Shown here piece after piece: positions 49,967 through 63,020 of a DNA stretch of 64,000 nucleotides. The translations under genes were made by a program, and so were the position numbers. The DNA comes from Citrus sinensis (taxonomy: Eukaryota; Streptophyta; Magnoliopsida; Sapindales; Rutaceae): NCBI RefSeq assembly GCF_022201045.2, contig NC_068558.1, positions 47,209,001 to 47,273,000 of the forward strand. The letters are read 5' to 3'. Every line of letters starts with the position of its first letter. The first letter of the stretch is position 1. The notes beneath the pieces were generated by a model that ran no database searches, had not been told where the DNA came from, and saw nothing but the letters and a program-made list of their open reading frames with translations.

Positions 49967-51481
49967 CTATGAACAGCTGCTTAGCTGCTCCAAAGTCTTA
50001 CGGCAAACATTCAAGTCAGCCGTGTTACAACATACAGATGCCACCAAAGAACTCCACACAGAAATATCTGGCAGCTTAGCCTGGCTGATCATCTCCTCCA
50101 ACCACATCACAGCTTCATACTGCTTGCCTATTGAGCAAAGACCCCTTATGAGAACATTGTAAGTTTCAACACAAGGCCAATATGATCTGATCAACATCTC
50201 CTCCAAAACCCTACTTGCTTCAAGAAATCTACCATCTCTACACAGCCCATCCACTAAAATGCCATAAGTTTCCCCATTAGCAACACATCCAACCTGCTTA
50301 GACATCTTCTTCAAATACATAACAGCAACTGCTGAATTCCCTGCATCGCATAGGCCTTTCAACAATATATTATACACCCTAACTGTTGGCACAAAAGTTC
50401 CTTTCACCATCTCCTCTTCAATCACTTCGAGTGCTTCATCAACCATACCATCCTTAAACAAAGCTGCTAACTTTGCCTCATACATTACAAGTGATGGCCA
50501 AAAGCCCTTTGTCCGCATTTCATCAAGCACTTTATCACCCTCAACAATTCTACCTTCATTATACAAATCAATAGCCATTGCACTATAACTAGCCAAACTG
50601 GGAATCCCGCCTCTGATGAGGGCTTCATTAATCAAACTCTTAGCACCTTCTATATCTTCGCCATCATTGCATGGACAAAGATCAATGCGGTGACGACGAC
50701 TTTTAGGAGCCTTAAGTCCCTTCCTTAAAATCTTTTCAAGAATCTGCATTGCATCTTGAATCTTCCCTTGATCACATAATGCAAATAACAGAGTCCTATA
50801 AATCACAATATCTTCACCACTACCCTTTTGAGAGATCCTCCAAAACATAGAATATAACAAGTGAGTGGCCTCATTTAGTCTCCTATCATTACATAAACCC
50901 TTCATTAAGATATGATAACTTTCCCTATCCGGATAACAACCTTGAAAATCCATCTCTTGGAAAACATGCAATGCAAGATCAGAACGTCTACGTTGACACA
51001 AGACATCCATCAGCAAATTCAATGACTGAATCCGTGACTTCACTTCCCATCCATAACAACTTCTCAAGAAAAGAATATGAGCAGCTTCAAGCTTAGACTC
51101 TTTCACCATTTCCTTCAAAAGGGTATTAAAAGATTGAGTCCAATTCACACAATTGAATTGCGAAAGGTTTTTAAACAGAGAAACGGCCTCGTTTAACTGT
51201 CCTGCTCTAGCATAAGTCCTGATTGCAGTGGCAAAAACTGAATCTTTACACTCACATGAATCACCTTTCATCTGATCAATAACCTCTTTCATTTCAGTAA
51301 TTCGATTTGATTCTGAAAGAATGCCAATCATGGAGGCATACACCGGACCATTATGTCGATAATTAGGATATTTCTCCTTGGCTTCCTTGAAAATCTTAAG
51401 AGCTGTTAATGGGCTTTTCTGCTTCTTTATGATTTGAGAGAGGTAAGTAGGTGTTAGAAGCCTTGGCCATCTTACACTCAT
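49967..51481 (-). CDS. P-class pentatricopeptide repeat protein, At1g05600-like
   Basis: Intronless, 504 residues, which I recall as the length of At1g05600. The start is MSVRWPRLLTPTYLSQIIKK; upstream in-frame codons contain no ATG. Twelve or so PPR units span most of the protein, for example VYASMIGILSESNRITEM, YHILMKGLCNDRRLNEA, VYNILLKGLCDAGNSAVA and TYGILVDGLCRDGRFLEA. A conserved non-canonical segment (HLLYSMFWRISQKGSGEDI) helps identify the orthologue group. The protein ends in the last repeat without E, DYW or SMR domains. The N-terminus is short and basic, consistent with organelle targeting. The gene is thought to be essential for embryo development in Arabidopsis; the RNA target is unknown. 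Confidence 0.92.
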   Translation of the reverse strand: MSVRWPRLLTPTYLSQIIKKQKSPLTALKIFKEAKEKYPNYRHNGPVYASMIGILSESNRITEMKEVIDQMKGDSCECKDSVFATAIRTYARAGQLNEAVSLFKNLSQFNCVNWTQSFNTLLKEMVKESKLEAAHILFLRSCYGWEVKSRIQSLNLLMDVLCQRRRSDLALHVFQEMDFQGCYPDRESYHILMKGLCNDRRLNEATHLLYSMFWRISQKGSGEDIVIYRTLLFALCDQGKIQDAMQILEKILRKGLKAPKSRRHRIDLCPCNDGEDIEGAKSLINEALIRGGIPSLASYSAMAIDLYNEGRIVEGDKVLDEMRTKGFWPSLVMYEAKLAALFKDGMVDEALEVIEEEMVKGTFVPTVRVYNILLKGLCDAGNSAVAVMYLKKMSKQVGCVANGETYGILVDGLCRDGRFLEASRVLEEMLIRSYWPCVETYNVLIRGLCSIGKQYEAVMWLEEMISQAKLPDISVWSSLVASVCCNTADLNVCRKTLEQLSSCS

Positions 51482-54400
51482 GTTGCATAATTGCAAGTTA
51501 AATATCTTACGCTGTACAAGCTGATGCTCTCAATTCCATTTGCATTTCCATGTCCCACTGAGAAATTCCATCGAACATATGGTGCCTCCCATATTCATTC
51601 AACAAACTACGTCATAGGCAGCAACCAAACAGACTCAGATGTCATATTTTCTTAGATTCTGAGCAGTATAAGCTTGTTGAAGTAGCTGAATGCGTTATTC
51701 GCCACAAATTGTCAGACAGCATCGTACTCGTCGTAGTCCAGGTGCTTGTGGAAATTTGAACGAACGGCTAATATTGCCTTCGTCAACTCTTCACCGCGAA
51801 CAATAAGGGCTTGGGCTTTGGGCCACGGGCTACCAGGCATTTACAAATTTCAACACGTGGGCTTTTCAGGTCTCACGTCAACTATTTGATCCACCCGACC
51901 CGCACATGAGGTACAACTTGGTCTTGGCTGCCCCCGGCTAGAGATGGCAGAAAAACCCGCCCGGACCGGATCCGGCCCGGACCCGGCGTGTGCGGTCCGG
52001 GTAAAATCCGGACCGCATGAATGAAAAAAGCGGATCCGGGCATTGATTTTCAATGCCCGGATGATTCCGGGCACGGGTCCGGTCACAGCACCAAGAACCC
52101 GGAACCCGGACCCGTGCCCGGTTTTTTATTAAGTAAAAAAAAAAAAAGAAAATATAAAACCAAAAGTAAAATTTGCTTTGCCCAATTGCCCCCAAAATTG
52201 AACCCTAAAACGCGATTGCAACTTTGCAAGTGAACAACACAGCACTGCAGCAGTCAGCACCCACCCTGAAATCTCCAAATCGGTGGCACCTCTCTCCATC
52301 TCTCCACCACCCACCGGCACCGATGCAGTGTTGACTGCACCTCTCCCTCCCCGAAACTCTTACCTTCCTCAGTCAACTCTATTTCTCCTCGCAAAGCACA
52401 GCCGTCCCGTTACAGAGCTCTTCACCGTTTGGTCATCTTCTCAGTGGCAGCCACCACGCGACGGCATCAGCTATTCTTGTTCACCTGCAACTTCACCAAC
52501 ACAGCCACGACCCACAACCACAAGGTATTATTAATTTTTTTGGCTGTTTTTTCAAAAAAAAAATTGAAGAAATTAAGTAATTGGCATTATTGTTGTTAGG
52601 TGTTATATATATATATGCAGCATGCTTAATTATTTTCTTGGATGACATCCAGGAACTAGAAGAAGGGGAGTACGAGGAAGATGAAGTAGAAGTAGATGAA
52701 GATGAGAAAGAAGAAAATGGAAGCGTCCATGATGACGGAGAAGGGGAAAGGGAGGTTGATACCGAAAACTATGAAGCTGAAAATGACTTGCAACATAGGG
52801 AATTGCAAGTTTAAGGATAGTGATTTCAGGTTCTGACTTTGTTTCCAAGGGATTTGAAAATACGCAGACAACAAAGCACATGAAATCAACTTTGCTGTCC
52901 ACAAGATAATCCTGGGCATTTTTCTTTTCTCTTCACTGTGGAAAAAGAAGAGAGAACAAAAAGACCAAGGCATTTTTCTTCTTTCATCAAATCGATTCCT
53001 GGGCATCAAATCTCTTTACAGTTTGAAAGGGAGTTTCTGCTAAAGTGCTAATTTGGGGATAAGTTATGAATTTCCAGGCCCAATTGCGCAAGCTTTCAAC
53101 CTTGGGAATTTCCACTGCCTTGTTTACTTGTTTAGCATTTTTTATCAATTTTTTTTAGCCAGTTTTGAAAATGCGGGTAGAGAAAACCCAGAAAAAACCC
53201 GTGCCCGGATGGTGCCGGGCATATACCCGGCCCGCATAAAAAAAATCCGGGTACGGTCCGGGTCCGGGCAGTTATGTGTGAAATCCGGGTCGGTCCCGGG
53301 CACCCCCAAACCCGGACCCGACCCGGACTTTTGCCATCCCTACCCCCGGCACATTATTTGAAACAATTTTATTGAGGTAAAAAAGGATTACTCATTTTCT
53401 GTGGCTAAATTTTGCTTTGAAGTGAATATGTTAATTTCGATTCTAGCTTCAGATATTAGTAATTTAACCGTACTGACATGTTAGTTGATAGATGAAATTT
53501 GAAGCTACTTGTGAACGCGTTGTGTTCTTGTACAGATTTGATCGTCTTGGATATGGTAATATTGAAATTGTGGTTGATTTTTAATTGAAACATATGTGAA
53601 CGAACCGTAATCATACATCATTGACGTTGATCCCGTATCATGATATTTTTTTCAAAATTTCAGTGAACTCTTATTCAAGAAAATGTCAAAGTTCTTTTTT
53701 TTTATAAGGGCACTTGTATTCTTTCAAAATTACTCCTAATTCAATCTCTTTCCGGTCAAAAAATAGCTTCACATTTTTCTTTCTCTCTTTTTTTTTTTTT
53801 TTTTCCTTTCTGAAAAATATTGCAATTTAATGGAAGCGCAACCTCCAGCCAAATACCCGATTGACAGAGTGTCATCTTGGCAGCACTGATTAAATCAAAT
53901 AGGCCGTCACTTTCAAGAAGAATTTCTAAACCCGTGCAAGGCGGTCATTGCCGTAGATCAGCATCTTCTCTTGATTTGATATTTTCATTAATAATAAATT
54001 TTATTAATGTGATTGATAATTAATAAATTAAAAAAAATAATTAAATCTTAATCATACACTAAAATTAAAATATAAATAGCACAAAATTTATAAAAAAAAA
54101 AAAACTCAGATCAAAAGAGGATTTTAACCCCAATGGCCATATGAGTATGAGGAAGAAAATGGACAGTGAAGCTAATTTAAAATGAAAAGTTGAGAAATAT
54201 ATCGGTGTAAAAGTAAAGGAACTCTACATTCACACGGTACTGGGATTGGAGCCATCGTTGAGGTTTCAGTTAGCATGCCCTTCTTTGGCTGGTGATTGAA
54301 GGGGTACTTTTGAAAGAATGTAAGTGTCCTTATAAATAATGAATTCTTCAGGACAGTTAAACAGGAACTTTTTTTTTTTTCTTTTTCAAAAGAGGGGCGG

Positions 54401-55364
54401 AGTGCTAATAATCCAACTCCAGAAGAAATTAAATTTTCACAACTTGAGATGGCCGGAATTTTCCGATAATTAATTTTGAAGTGCATGATGCCTCCGGCAT
54501 GCTAAACTTTGACGCAGGAAAAGATAACAGCATAGCGTTGACCTCATTTCTGAGATCCCCTTGGATTCCATACACACGCACTCATGCACAAAGAAAGATT
54601 TGTAAAAATAAAAGAAATGCCGACTGAAAGCGAAAGATGAAAGGTAAAGGAGATGATTATCCGCGAAAAAAGACATCCATACATCTTCCGTTTTTCCAAC
54701 TAATCCTATCTTAAAAAAGTATCAATCATGAAAAATGAAGAAAGAGATTACAAGTTAATGGGTCAAGCCATCCAGGCTCGCCTTTTCCTGACCAATCAGT
54801 CTTGGTTCAAAGATACAAAATCAATCTTTTGAACCAATTTACTTCCAAATATAGACAAAGAGTTATGTCTTCGGATGCTGTATGAATTCGAGGCATAATC
54901 GACTGTCAATTAGGATCCTAGGTAGAATCCAAAGCCAATATTTAGCTTCTATCTTATAACACAAATACACAAATGAATTTGATTTTTTCCCCACGGTTCT
55001 CTAATTCTAACAACTACTTAAGACTCCCTTATGTCCTTAATTAAAGCAAGCATGTATGATGAGTATGACAACGATGTTGATAAAGAAAAATAATTTTGAG
55101 CATGAATGAATTGAAGAAAGTTAGTAGACCGAGCTTTATCTCTCAAATGCTGCTCGTTCCTTGAAATGATAATTTTGATGCTGAATTCTTGGATTCCTTC
55201 TCTTGTTATGCTATCTAATGAGGAATCTTTTTTTTTCCCTGAATCATTGATGACTGTAAAATGATTCTTCTTATTCGTTTTTTTGTCCCTTTTGCTCGAC
55301 CCTTTTCGCCATTTTCTGGATCTTGTTAATGTTGTAAGGAAGACGTTATACTTCTTGAAGTCAA
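51482..55364. other. Intergenic region between PPR and ARP1-like genes
   Basis: Left: the PPR promoter. Centre: the hAT element at 51939-53342. From 53350 to about 55000 the DNA is AT-rich, with T-runs near 53690 and 53785, and shows no gene. From about 55000 to 55364 it should be the 3' untranslated region of the ARP1-like gene. Confidence 0.55.
51939..53342. mobile_element. 1.4-kb non-autonomous hAT element with perfect 8-bp target duplication
   Basis: Ends TAGAGATGGCAGAAA and, inward from the right, TAGGGATGGCAAAAG. Identical CCCCCGGC flanks it at 51931-51938 and 53343-53350. Both subterminal regions (51950-52120 and 53190-53335) are dense in CCGG/CCCGG repeats, probable transposase-binding sites. 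The interior has a Pro/Ser-rich stretch (52200-52525) and, at about 52650-52814, an acidic frame beginning ELEEGEYEEDEVEVDEDE after a possible splice acceptor. This could be the truncated 5' exons of a hAT transposase or captured host DNA. No catalytic domain remains. Confidence 0.9.
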
Positions 55365-56986
55365 CTATGTTGATGAATTTTGTTCGGAAGCCGTTGCCGA
55401 GGCTTGCAGAGCACTAGTTCCCGTTCCAGTCACCCCTATTGTTGTCGTCGTTACACCTGCTTTAATAAATAAATAAATAAATTGGATTTGGAGATACATA
55501 ACACATATACGAATTTTCTAATTTTATAAATGTGTAGAAATTATTGAAGTATGACCTGTTGAAGAAGTTGTGGCGGGCATAGAAGTTGGAAGTGACAAGA
55601 TTCCGGCAGTGCCATAATGGTGAGGCAAGAAAGGGCCATATTGTAGCATTTGGGGATAATGAACCCCAAACCCTTGAGCTTGACTGCTCTGTGCATATTG
55701 AGCATAAAATGGATAGAAATTGTGAAACATTCCAGGTGACCCTGATGACCCAGTTCCATAGTAAGGTGAGAATTGTTGACCTCCATAAATATTGTAATAG
55801 TTCTGCAGTACAATGCAAATAAACTTAATTAGCTCAAGCAAATGAATGAAACCTGAACATTCACTAGTAGCCTAATTGCTCAGGGAGGTTGGAGATATAC
55901 TAACCAAAGCATACATTGTGTCTTGGGAATATCCAGTGTACCTATAAGATAAAATCCTGAAACTTACAAGGGCGAAAAGAGGAACAGAGGGAAAATAACA
56001 AAAATAATGAGGGAGCATTTAATATTATTATTATTTTTTCATATGATGTTTATGCTTACCCATAAGCTGAATAAGGAAATGTGTATTGGCCGGTGGGTTG
56101 ATGGACATAAGATGATGAGAAGCCACCATGATAAGCAGGCGGAGCCACCAATCCTGGTGCTGGTCTAAACCGTCCTCCACCTGAAAATTAATCTTTCGTC
56201 CATTAATAAATTATGTTTTACCCCATAATCACTAGTTTGAGATCCACATTGCATTTTTAATTAGCATATACATAAATATAAAAATAAACTAAAATGAGCT
56301 TTTAATCGCTTGAAACATTGATTATAGACCAACTCATGAATAATGTAGGAAAAGAAGAGAAAAACTTATTTTAGAGGCGTAAAAATCAAATATTTGACAA
56401 TGCGCGCATGATTTTGGACTTTTGGTGAATGGTCGAGGGATTGTTAGCTTTTGCATAGAAAGGCTGGATATTGTTGGATGTATATTTCATAAGCAAGTGC
56501 CATTAAGAAGCAGAAATGGAAATAGAAATGCGAAGAGAGATAATTAAGAACCATGTTGAGGAGTTGGCGGACGAGTCTTGTGTGCACCAAGAGATGCAAG
56601 ATTGCAGTTAGCTCTTCTTCCATCAATCACCGGAGATGGGTTTTGACATGCTCGCATGGCTGCTTCAGGATCCTTGAACGTGACCTAGTTATTAGAAACC
56701 AAAACAGACCGGCATTAACTTAACTTAAAAAAAAAATGAAAGAAACAAAAAATTTGTTGCCAAAGTAAAGGGACCTTACAAAGCCATAACCCTTGGATCT
56801 CCCTGTGTTCTTGTCCGTGATAACAACAGCCTCAAGGATCTCACCAAATTGCTCAAAATAACGTCTCATGGTATCTCTCTGAGTCTCCCAAGCCAACCCT
56901 CCGACAAAAATTTTTGTGAAAGTTGTGTCATTGTAATCTCCAGGATGGTTACCACCCACCATCTGTAATGGCCTTTGTTGAGACAT
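55365..56986 (-). CDS. Single-RRM RNA-binding protein, ARP1/RBM24-38-like
   Basis: Exons 56986-56780, 56684-56552, 56180-56060, 55941-55905, 55802-55556 and 55456-55365 give 837 nt and 278 residues, with all phases consistent. One RRM near the N-terminus has RNP2 KIFVGGLAW and RNP1 GYGFVTF; the RNP1 codons join across intron 1. It continues [20 protein letters not shown], a signature of this plant group. The rest is a Gly/Tyr/Pro-rich low-complexity tail ([31 protein letters not shown]) that could favour condensation, ending in a Thr/Ser-rich stretch. Arabidopsis ARP1 is a nuclear protein in ABA-regulated germination; members bind mRNA, but the targets of this one are unknown. Donors GTTCTT and GTCATA are unusual, though phases and protein continuity support them. 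Confidence 0.9.
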
Positions 56987-59337
56987 GGTTTTCAGTTAAT
57001 AATTATTAATATACAAACAAATAACCAAAAAAAAAAAAAAACAACCCCAAGAAGAGAAAAAAAGAAACAAGAAAAAACTAAGAATGACAAAAGAAAGGGA
57101 AAAATAACCAGAACAAAAACAATAGCTCCCCAGAAGACAGAAGCCTAAATATAGAGATAAAAATATAGGACAGGAAAATTGGCTAAAAGAACCGTTTTGT
57201 TTTGTTTGTTTGATGATCACATCAATCAATCAATCAAAAAGAACCTTTTTTTTTTTTTTTGGTTTCTAAACGCAACGCCCGTGCACTTGTGTTTGTTTTT
57301 TTGGTGATCTTGTTTTTGTAATGGGATAACTGTCACTTTTTCACAGCCAAAACTCCTCAGATTCCACAACAACGATACCCGTAACGAGAAAATCATTACT
57401 GTTGAGGGTGGTGGGAAAGAAAAAGAAAAAGAAAAGAAAACCGTCGAGAAAATAATAAATACATATTAATAAATGGAAAAGAGATGATTAAAAATATATT
57501 TATTAGGAAGAAGAAGGAGAAGGGCTTGCTAGGACTAGGGAAGGGTAGGGGTGGGGAATTGGAATTGGAAAAGGAGAAGACACAAAAGCTGCTAGTGGGC
57601 ACACACACGACAATCGAAGACAAGGTTGTCCAATGAAATATCAAAGACCCAAAGAAATACCAACTCCTTTTCTTTTTGCTCTCTCTCTCTCTCTCTCTCA
57701 CCCTCAATATTTTACAATATTATAATTATTATTGCTAGTGCTTCGCTGTATTCAACCTTGCAAATTTTAATCTTAATATTTGCCTATTCTGTTTATGGCA
57801 TATTGTGGGTCTCCCAAAATATGATACCTTGACCTGTTTGGTCCTCTCTCTACTGTACCTATCCTCTTAACCGAAAAGGTACAGGTCATTGGGTTATGTT
57901 GTGTTACGTTTTCTTTCATGTCTCAAAACTTTCTGCCACCGCACAACCTTCCAAATTGCATTATTAAAAAAAGCACTTAAACATGCAGACCCCAAACTGC
58001 CCTTAAACAACTCTGGATTTTGAAAAGAGCACAAAACTCGGATTAGCCCACTTGGACAGGATTCCTTCATTATTAGAGTTCTTTTGGGAACAAAATTGTT
58101 GTGCGTGATAAGTGATTGATTTTTAAAATATACGGGTCTTAACTATACAATAACATTTATAAACGGATAATACAATATCTTTAAAAAGTTTGCAAAATTA
58201 AAATTAAGGGTTAGTTTGAGATTACAGTGATAATGAAATAAGCAATTGATTAAAAAGTTGCTTGGTGTTTAGTAAATTATAATGTTACGATTGTTGTGAG
58301 TATAAAAAGTAATGTATATGCTTTTGGGAAATCTTATTGTAAGAGTGAAGTTTTATTATTTAAGGACCAAAATAGATATAAGTTTAAATTGTCTTTTATT
58401 TTTTAGAGCAAGTTTGATACAATTATTTAAACAAGTCTTTTTTTTCTTTTTAAAACAAGTAAAATTCTATGAAACAAAAAAATTTCATTAAATGAAATCT
58501 AGTGAACTTTAGTTTGTTACATAAAATATGATAAAAATTTATAATAATACACACATCCAAATTAAATAACGAGTAATATGTATACATTCACATTAAACTT
58601 GTTGCAATAATATCCCTTCAAATTTCATTTATTGTGATCCAGAACCATTAGTGTTATGATAATCTTGTTCAGTGTCATTGTTTCTTTTTTATTTTTGTAT
58701 TGAAAATTGAACTATGATAATTTTCAATGTTATCAAAATGAAGAAATTCCTAAGGAGGGTGAAATTGAGAGTTTAGTTTAGAAAATGTAAGAGTTGAGAG
58801 AGACTATGAAATCATGAGTAGAGAAGAAAAGAGATTAATGAAGGATAATTTTGAGATTTTTAAATTTTAAATTGTTAGTAATGAATTTCTTCATTAACAT
58901 GAACAATGGGTTAGGAATCCCTTATTGGAAGAGGATTTTTAATCTATTAATAATGTTGGTGCAATTTTGAATTGATGAATCAACCTTCTGTAGTTTGAAA
59001 CTTAGCTCTATATTTATGGTAAAAAAGTAAATAACATCAACTTTTAAGTAAGGGGTAACATTGTCTTTAGAGGAAAACCACTTTTTTAAAAATAAAATAA
59101 AATCATATAAATTACTGATAAATGCAACAAAAAAGTGGGGTTATTTGAATCCACTGAATTATTCTTTAGAAACATTTAAAAAATAATTTCATCATTAAAA
59201 ATTTAAATTTAAAATTTAAAATTACCCTTCACTTTTCTCTTTCTCTCTCTACATTATGATTAATATTCTCTCTTTATTTTCACATTCAAAGAATTAAACA
59301 CTAAGATTTCACTCTCCTTTGCATTTTTTTTGAATTT

Positions 59338-59340
59338 TCT

Positions 59341-59372
<32 letters not shown>

Positions 59373-60004
59373 TTGGACTTGAGGAGGTGATGTGGCGTCA
59401 CCATTTCTCATCTTTGTATATTCTCTATTATCTAATAAATAGATAAATTTTCTTTTAAATTTGCCTTTTCATCTTCTCATAATTAATTTGATTGTTATTA
59501 CACAATAACAATTATGTAAAGATTTTAATGAGGCATATTCTTTGTAATGAACATCCAAGGGGGAGTGTTATGAATTTATTAAAATAAATGTAGATGTTCA
59601 TAACATATATCTCTTAGTTTCTTCACTATCTCCCATTAGCAACATTTACCTTCCCTATAACTCCCACTATCTCACAAGGAATTATGATCCATAATTTTTC
59701 ATTAATTTCATGGAGTGATTATGTAACTATAAAAGGATAGCTCATCTTTTTGTTTTATACACACACAATTGGAATGAATAAAATCACTCTATAATATATT
59801 CTCTCATTTTACTCTTTATCTTGCGTTGCTTCTTTATTTGTATTGCTGGCTAATAGCTTTTTTTAATTTTTTATAAGGCTGCCTAATCTTAAAAAAAAAT
59901 CAATTCATATTTTTTTTTTCAGTTTCATCAAGTGTAAAGTAAGAAAAAAAGATAATACTAAATTCTTTTTTCAAAGCTGCATGAAGCGCGGTTCTATTTT
60001 CTAG
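59338..60004 (+). mobile_element. Helitron-like unit, copy A
   Basis: Begins TC at 59338-59339, then a TA-repeat and TATATAAAGCTTGGACTTGAG. It ends GCATGAAGCGCGGTTCTATTTTCTAG, shown here as GCATGAAGCGCGGTTC plus CTAG at 60001-60004, followed by T. A GC-rich potential hairpin just before a CTAG end and a following T fit plant Helitrons. Inside, from 59566, is an LTR-like segment. No helicase is encoded. Confidence 0.5.
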
Positions 60005-60647
60005 TATATATATAAAGCTGAGACTTGAGAATGTGATGTGGCATCACCATTTCTCATCTTTGTATATTCTCTATTATATAATAAATAGAGAAATTTTCTT
60101 TTAAATTTGACTTTTTATCTTCTCATAATTAATTTGATTATAATTACACAATAACAATTATGTAAAGATTTTAATGAGACATATTCTTTGTAATGAACAT
60201 CCAAGGGGGAGTGTTATGAATTTATTAAAATAAATGTAGATGTTCATAACATATATCCTTAGTCTCGCCACTATCTCTCATTAGCAACCTTTAGCTTCCA
60301 TATAACTCCTACTATCTCACAAGAAATTATGATCCATAATTTTTCATTAATTTCATGGAGTGATTATGTAACTATAAAAGGAGAGCTCATCTTTTTGTTT
60401 TGTACACACACAATTGGAATGAATAAAATCACTCTATAATATATTCTCTCATTTTATTCTTTATCTTGCGTTGCTTCTTTATTTGTATTGCTGGCTAATA
60501 GTTTTTTTTTTGTTTTTTATAAGGCTGCCTCATCTTAAAAAAATCAATTAATTTTTTTTTATCAATTTCATCAAGTGTAAAGTAAGAAAAAAGAATTATA
60601 CTAAATTCTTTTTTCGAACCCGCATGAAGCGCGGTTCTATTTTCTAG
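60005..60647 (+). mobile_element. Helitron-like unit, copy B, head-to-tail with A
   Basis: Nearly the same sequence as copy A without the long TA tract, beginning TATATATATAAAGCTGAGAC directly after copy A's CTAG and ending in its own CTAG at 60644-60647. The 3' hairpin here reads AACCCGC-ATGAA-GCGCGGTT, better preserved than in copy A. LTR-like DNA starts at 60212. Confidence 0.5.
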
Positions 60648-61413
60648 TATATATATAAAATATTATATCCAAGGTCTTGATTTTGGCTTAATTTAAGATA
60701 TTTTGACTTGTTTTTGTATTTGAAGTCTTATTGTAAGATTTTTGTATCTGAATAGAAAATGTAAAGTTTCTTAACTTTTATCTTGATGATAAAATATCTG
60801 AATGAAAAATTAATTTTTTTCTTACAAATACCGTTATTAAATATATTTATTTTCTACTTAGCTCTTAGATGTTGTACTGTAATTCCCTTGATTTCAAATG
60901 TTACTTGGTATTAAATACTTAACATACATTCAATTTGAATTTTAAAACAAATTCTTTTATTATTAGATAACCACTTTTAATGTATAAATATTATGTTAAA
61001 TTACAAAAAAAATAATGTTATCAAAATTATTTCTCATAAATTATATATCAGATGCTTACTTTATAAATATCTATAACATATAAAAACAATTGTACGAGAA
61101 AACACTATAAGTATATACTTATTTAAACTTCAATTATATATATATATAACACTTTCAAGGTCCTAAGTATAAAAATATTAGATTTAAGATATTTTGAGTT
61201 TATAAAACAACCAAATTACCACTTATATTCAAAAAATAAAAATAAGCATATTATTCTAACACATGCATTCATACACATTCAGACTTCAATAATATTCAGA
61301 TCTATTCAAATTTCAGATAAAGAACAAACACTGCCTTGGTTTTTCTTTTGAATTCATTCTTTTAGCTTTTCTTATCATATTCATTCTTTTAGCTTTTCTT
61401 AGTATATTATTAT

Positions 61414-61846
61414 TAGGGGTGGGCACTAGTTCTGTTCGGTTTGGTTAGGAATAAACCAAAAATTTTGGTTTGATTCGATTTGGGAATTTTACAAAATCGG
61501 TTTGGAGATTTCTATTAGGTTCGGTTTTGGTGTTAACCCATTTGTTTCTTTTTTTCTTTTTACTTATAAATTATGGAACCAAAATAATAAAAAAAATAAA
61601 TCGAACCAGTTTGGTTCAACACAATCTAAACGTCAAGTAGCATTTTTTTTATTCAAAAATTATTTTTTTAGTTTTTCGGTTTAGTTTTTGGATTTAAAAT
61701 TTTAAATCGAAAATCAAGCTGGAGTATTTGGTTTTATACCGAACTAGAATATTTGATTTTTTCTTAAGAAAAATATTAAACCAAACTACAAAAAATGAAG
61801 CCGGATCGATAATTTTTCTGGTCCGATTTGGTTATACCCATTCTTG
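61414..61846. mobile_element. hAT-type MITE with near-perfect 8-bp target duplication
   Basis: Ends TAGGGGTGGGCAC and, inward from the right, CAAGAATGGGTATAACC. Flanks ATTATTAT (61406-61413) and ATTATGAT (61847-61854) match at 7 of 8 positions. The interior repeats GGTTTGGTT/AACCAAA-type motifs towards both ends (CGGTTTGG, CCGATTTGG). It is 433 bp and non-coding. A TCATTCTTTTAGCTTTTCTT duplication lies just left of it. Confidence 0.7.
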
Positions 61847-63020
61847 ATTATGATTTATATTTAAGGCTTTCTATATATAAGATTTTTTTCTTGATATTCA
61901 TTGTTTGATAAAAATTAATTTCTTAATATTTATTAACTTTCATGGTTGATAAAAATTTGTTGACGTTTATTTTTTAATGGTGTGTTTTGTTCTTCTTAGC
62001 TAGTGATTCTAATTATCTGTAACTAAAAGTATTTATCTTAATGAATTGATGAGAATTTATGAAATTAAAAAAGAAAAAATAAAAAGAGTAATTAAGTAAT
62101 TTAAAAAAAAATAAATAAATAATAAAATTCTTAATTAAAAAGAAGGTTTGTGAAGAAATTAGTGGGTTAAAACAAAAAAAAAAAAAAGGAATCGAACTAG
62201 TAAGCGCGGCAAGCGGCGTCTGCAATGGTCAAATAGAAAGGAAAGAGGGGGCAGAGAAATAATGATGATAATATACGGGAAAGCTGGGTAATTTAATATA
62301 CTAATTACAGATCCGTTCCAGTCAGTTATTATATCTCTGGAACAGAACAGAATCATGACTGTCACTACCACCCAACGGTTTTTGGACTCTCCTGCTCCTG
62401 GGGTTCGGTCAAAGTCAAAGCTCTTTTTTTTTTTACGGTTTTATCCCATTATTTTTCTAAAGAAATATTGAATAATTATTTTTCACTTTATCTCTTCTTT
62501 ATAATAAATAATATTTTTTTTTATGTTATTTTACGTCTCTTTATTTATTTGATCCTTGTGGTTTTGGCTCTGTGATTGTCGGCTCTTTTGGCGGCTAATA
62601 AGGCTGTTCAGCTTAATTAAGAGATTGAGAATGTGGTAGCCAACCAAACACTGAATGGTCTTGGGCGAACAAAAGCTAAAAGGAGAACTCATAATCACTG
62701 CAGATCCGAATCTGACTTTCAAGAAAGTTTTCATATAATATCGTTTTTTAAAATTTTTTTAGAAATTTTGGACATGGTCAAAAGCGATTTCGCAGATTTT
62801 TTTTTTTTTTGGTGTAAATTTGATTTTCATAAGAAAGATCATTCCCACGATATGCATATACAAATACATTTGCGATCTGCAAATCCGATTCTATTTCTCC
62901 CAAGATTATTTTTCATACTAAATTATATTCTTGCGGTTTAGCGAAATATATTCACCTTTCAGTGTTACAAAGGAGCATTAATTATGATCATCAATTATTA
63001 GCATTTCTAATTCATATTTA

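Noticed and set aside
62633..62941. 102-codon plus-strand frame beginning MVANQTLNGLGRTK
   Set aside because: Start is not an ATG (GTG), its second half is T-run-encoded Phe, and nothing around it suggests a gene.
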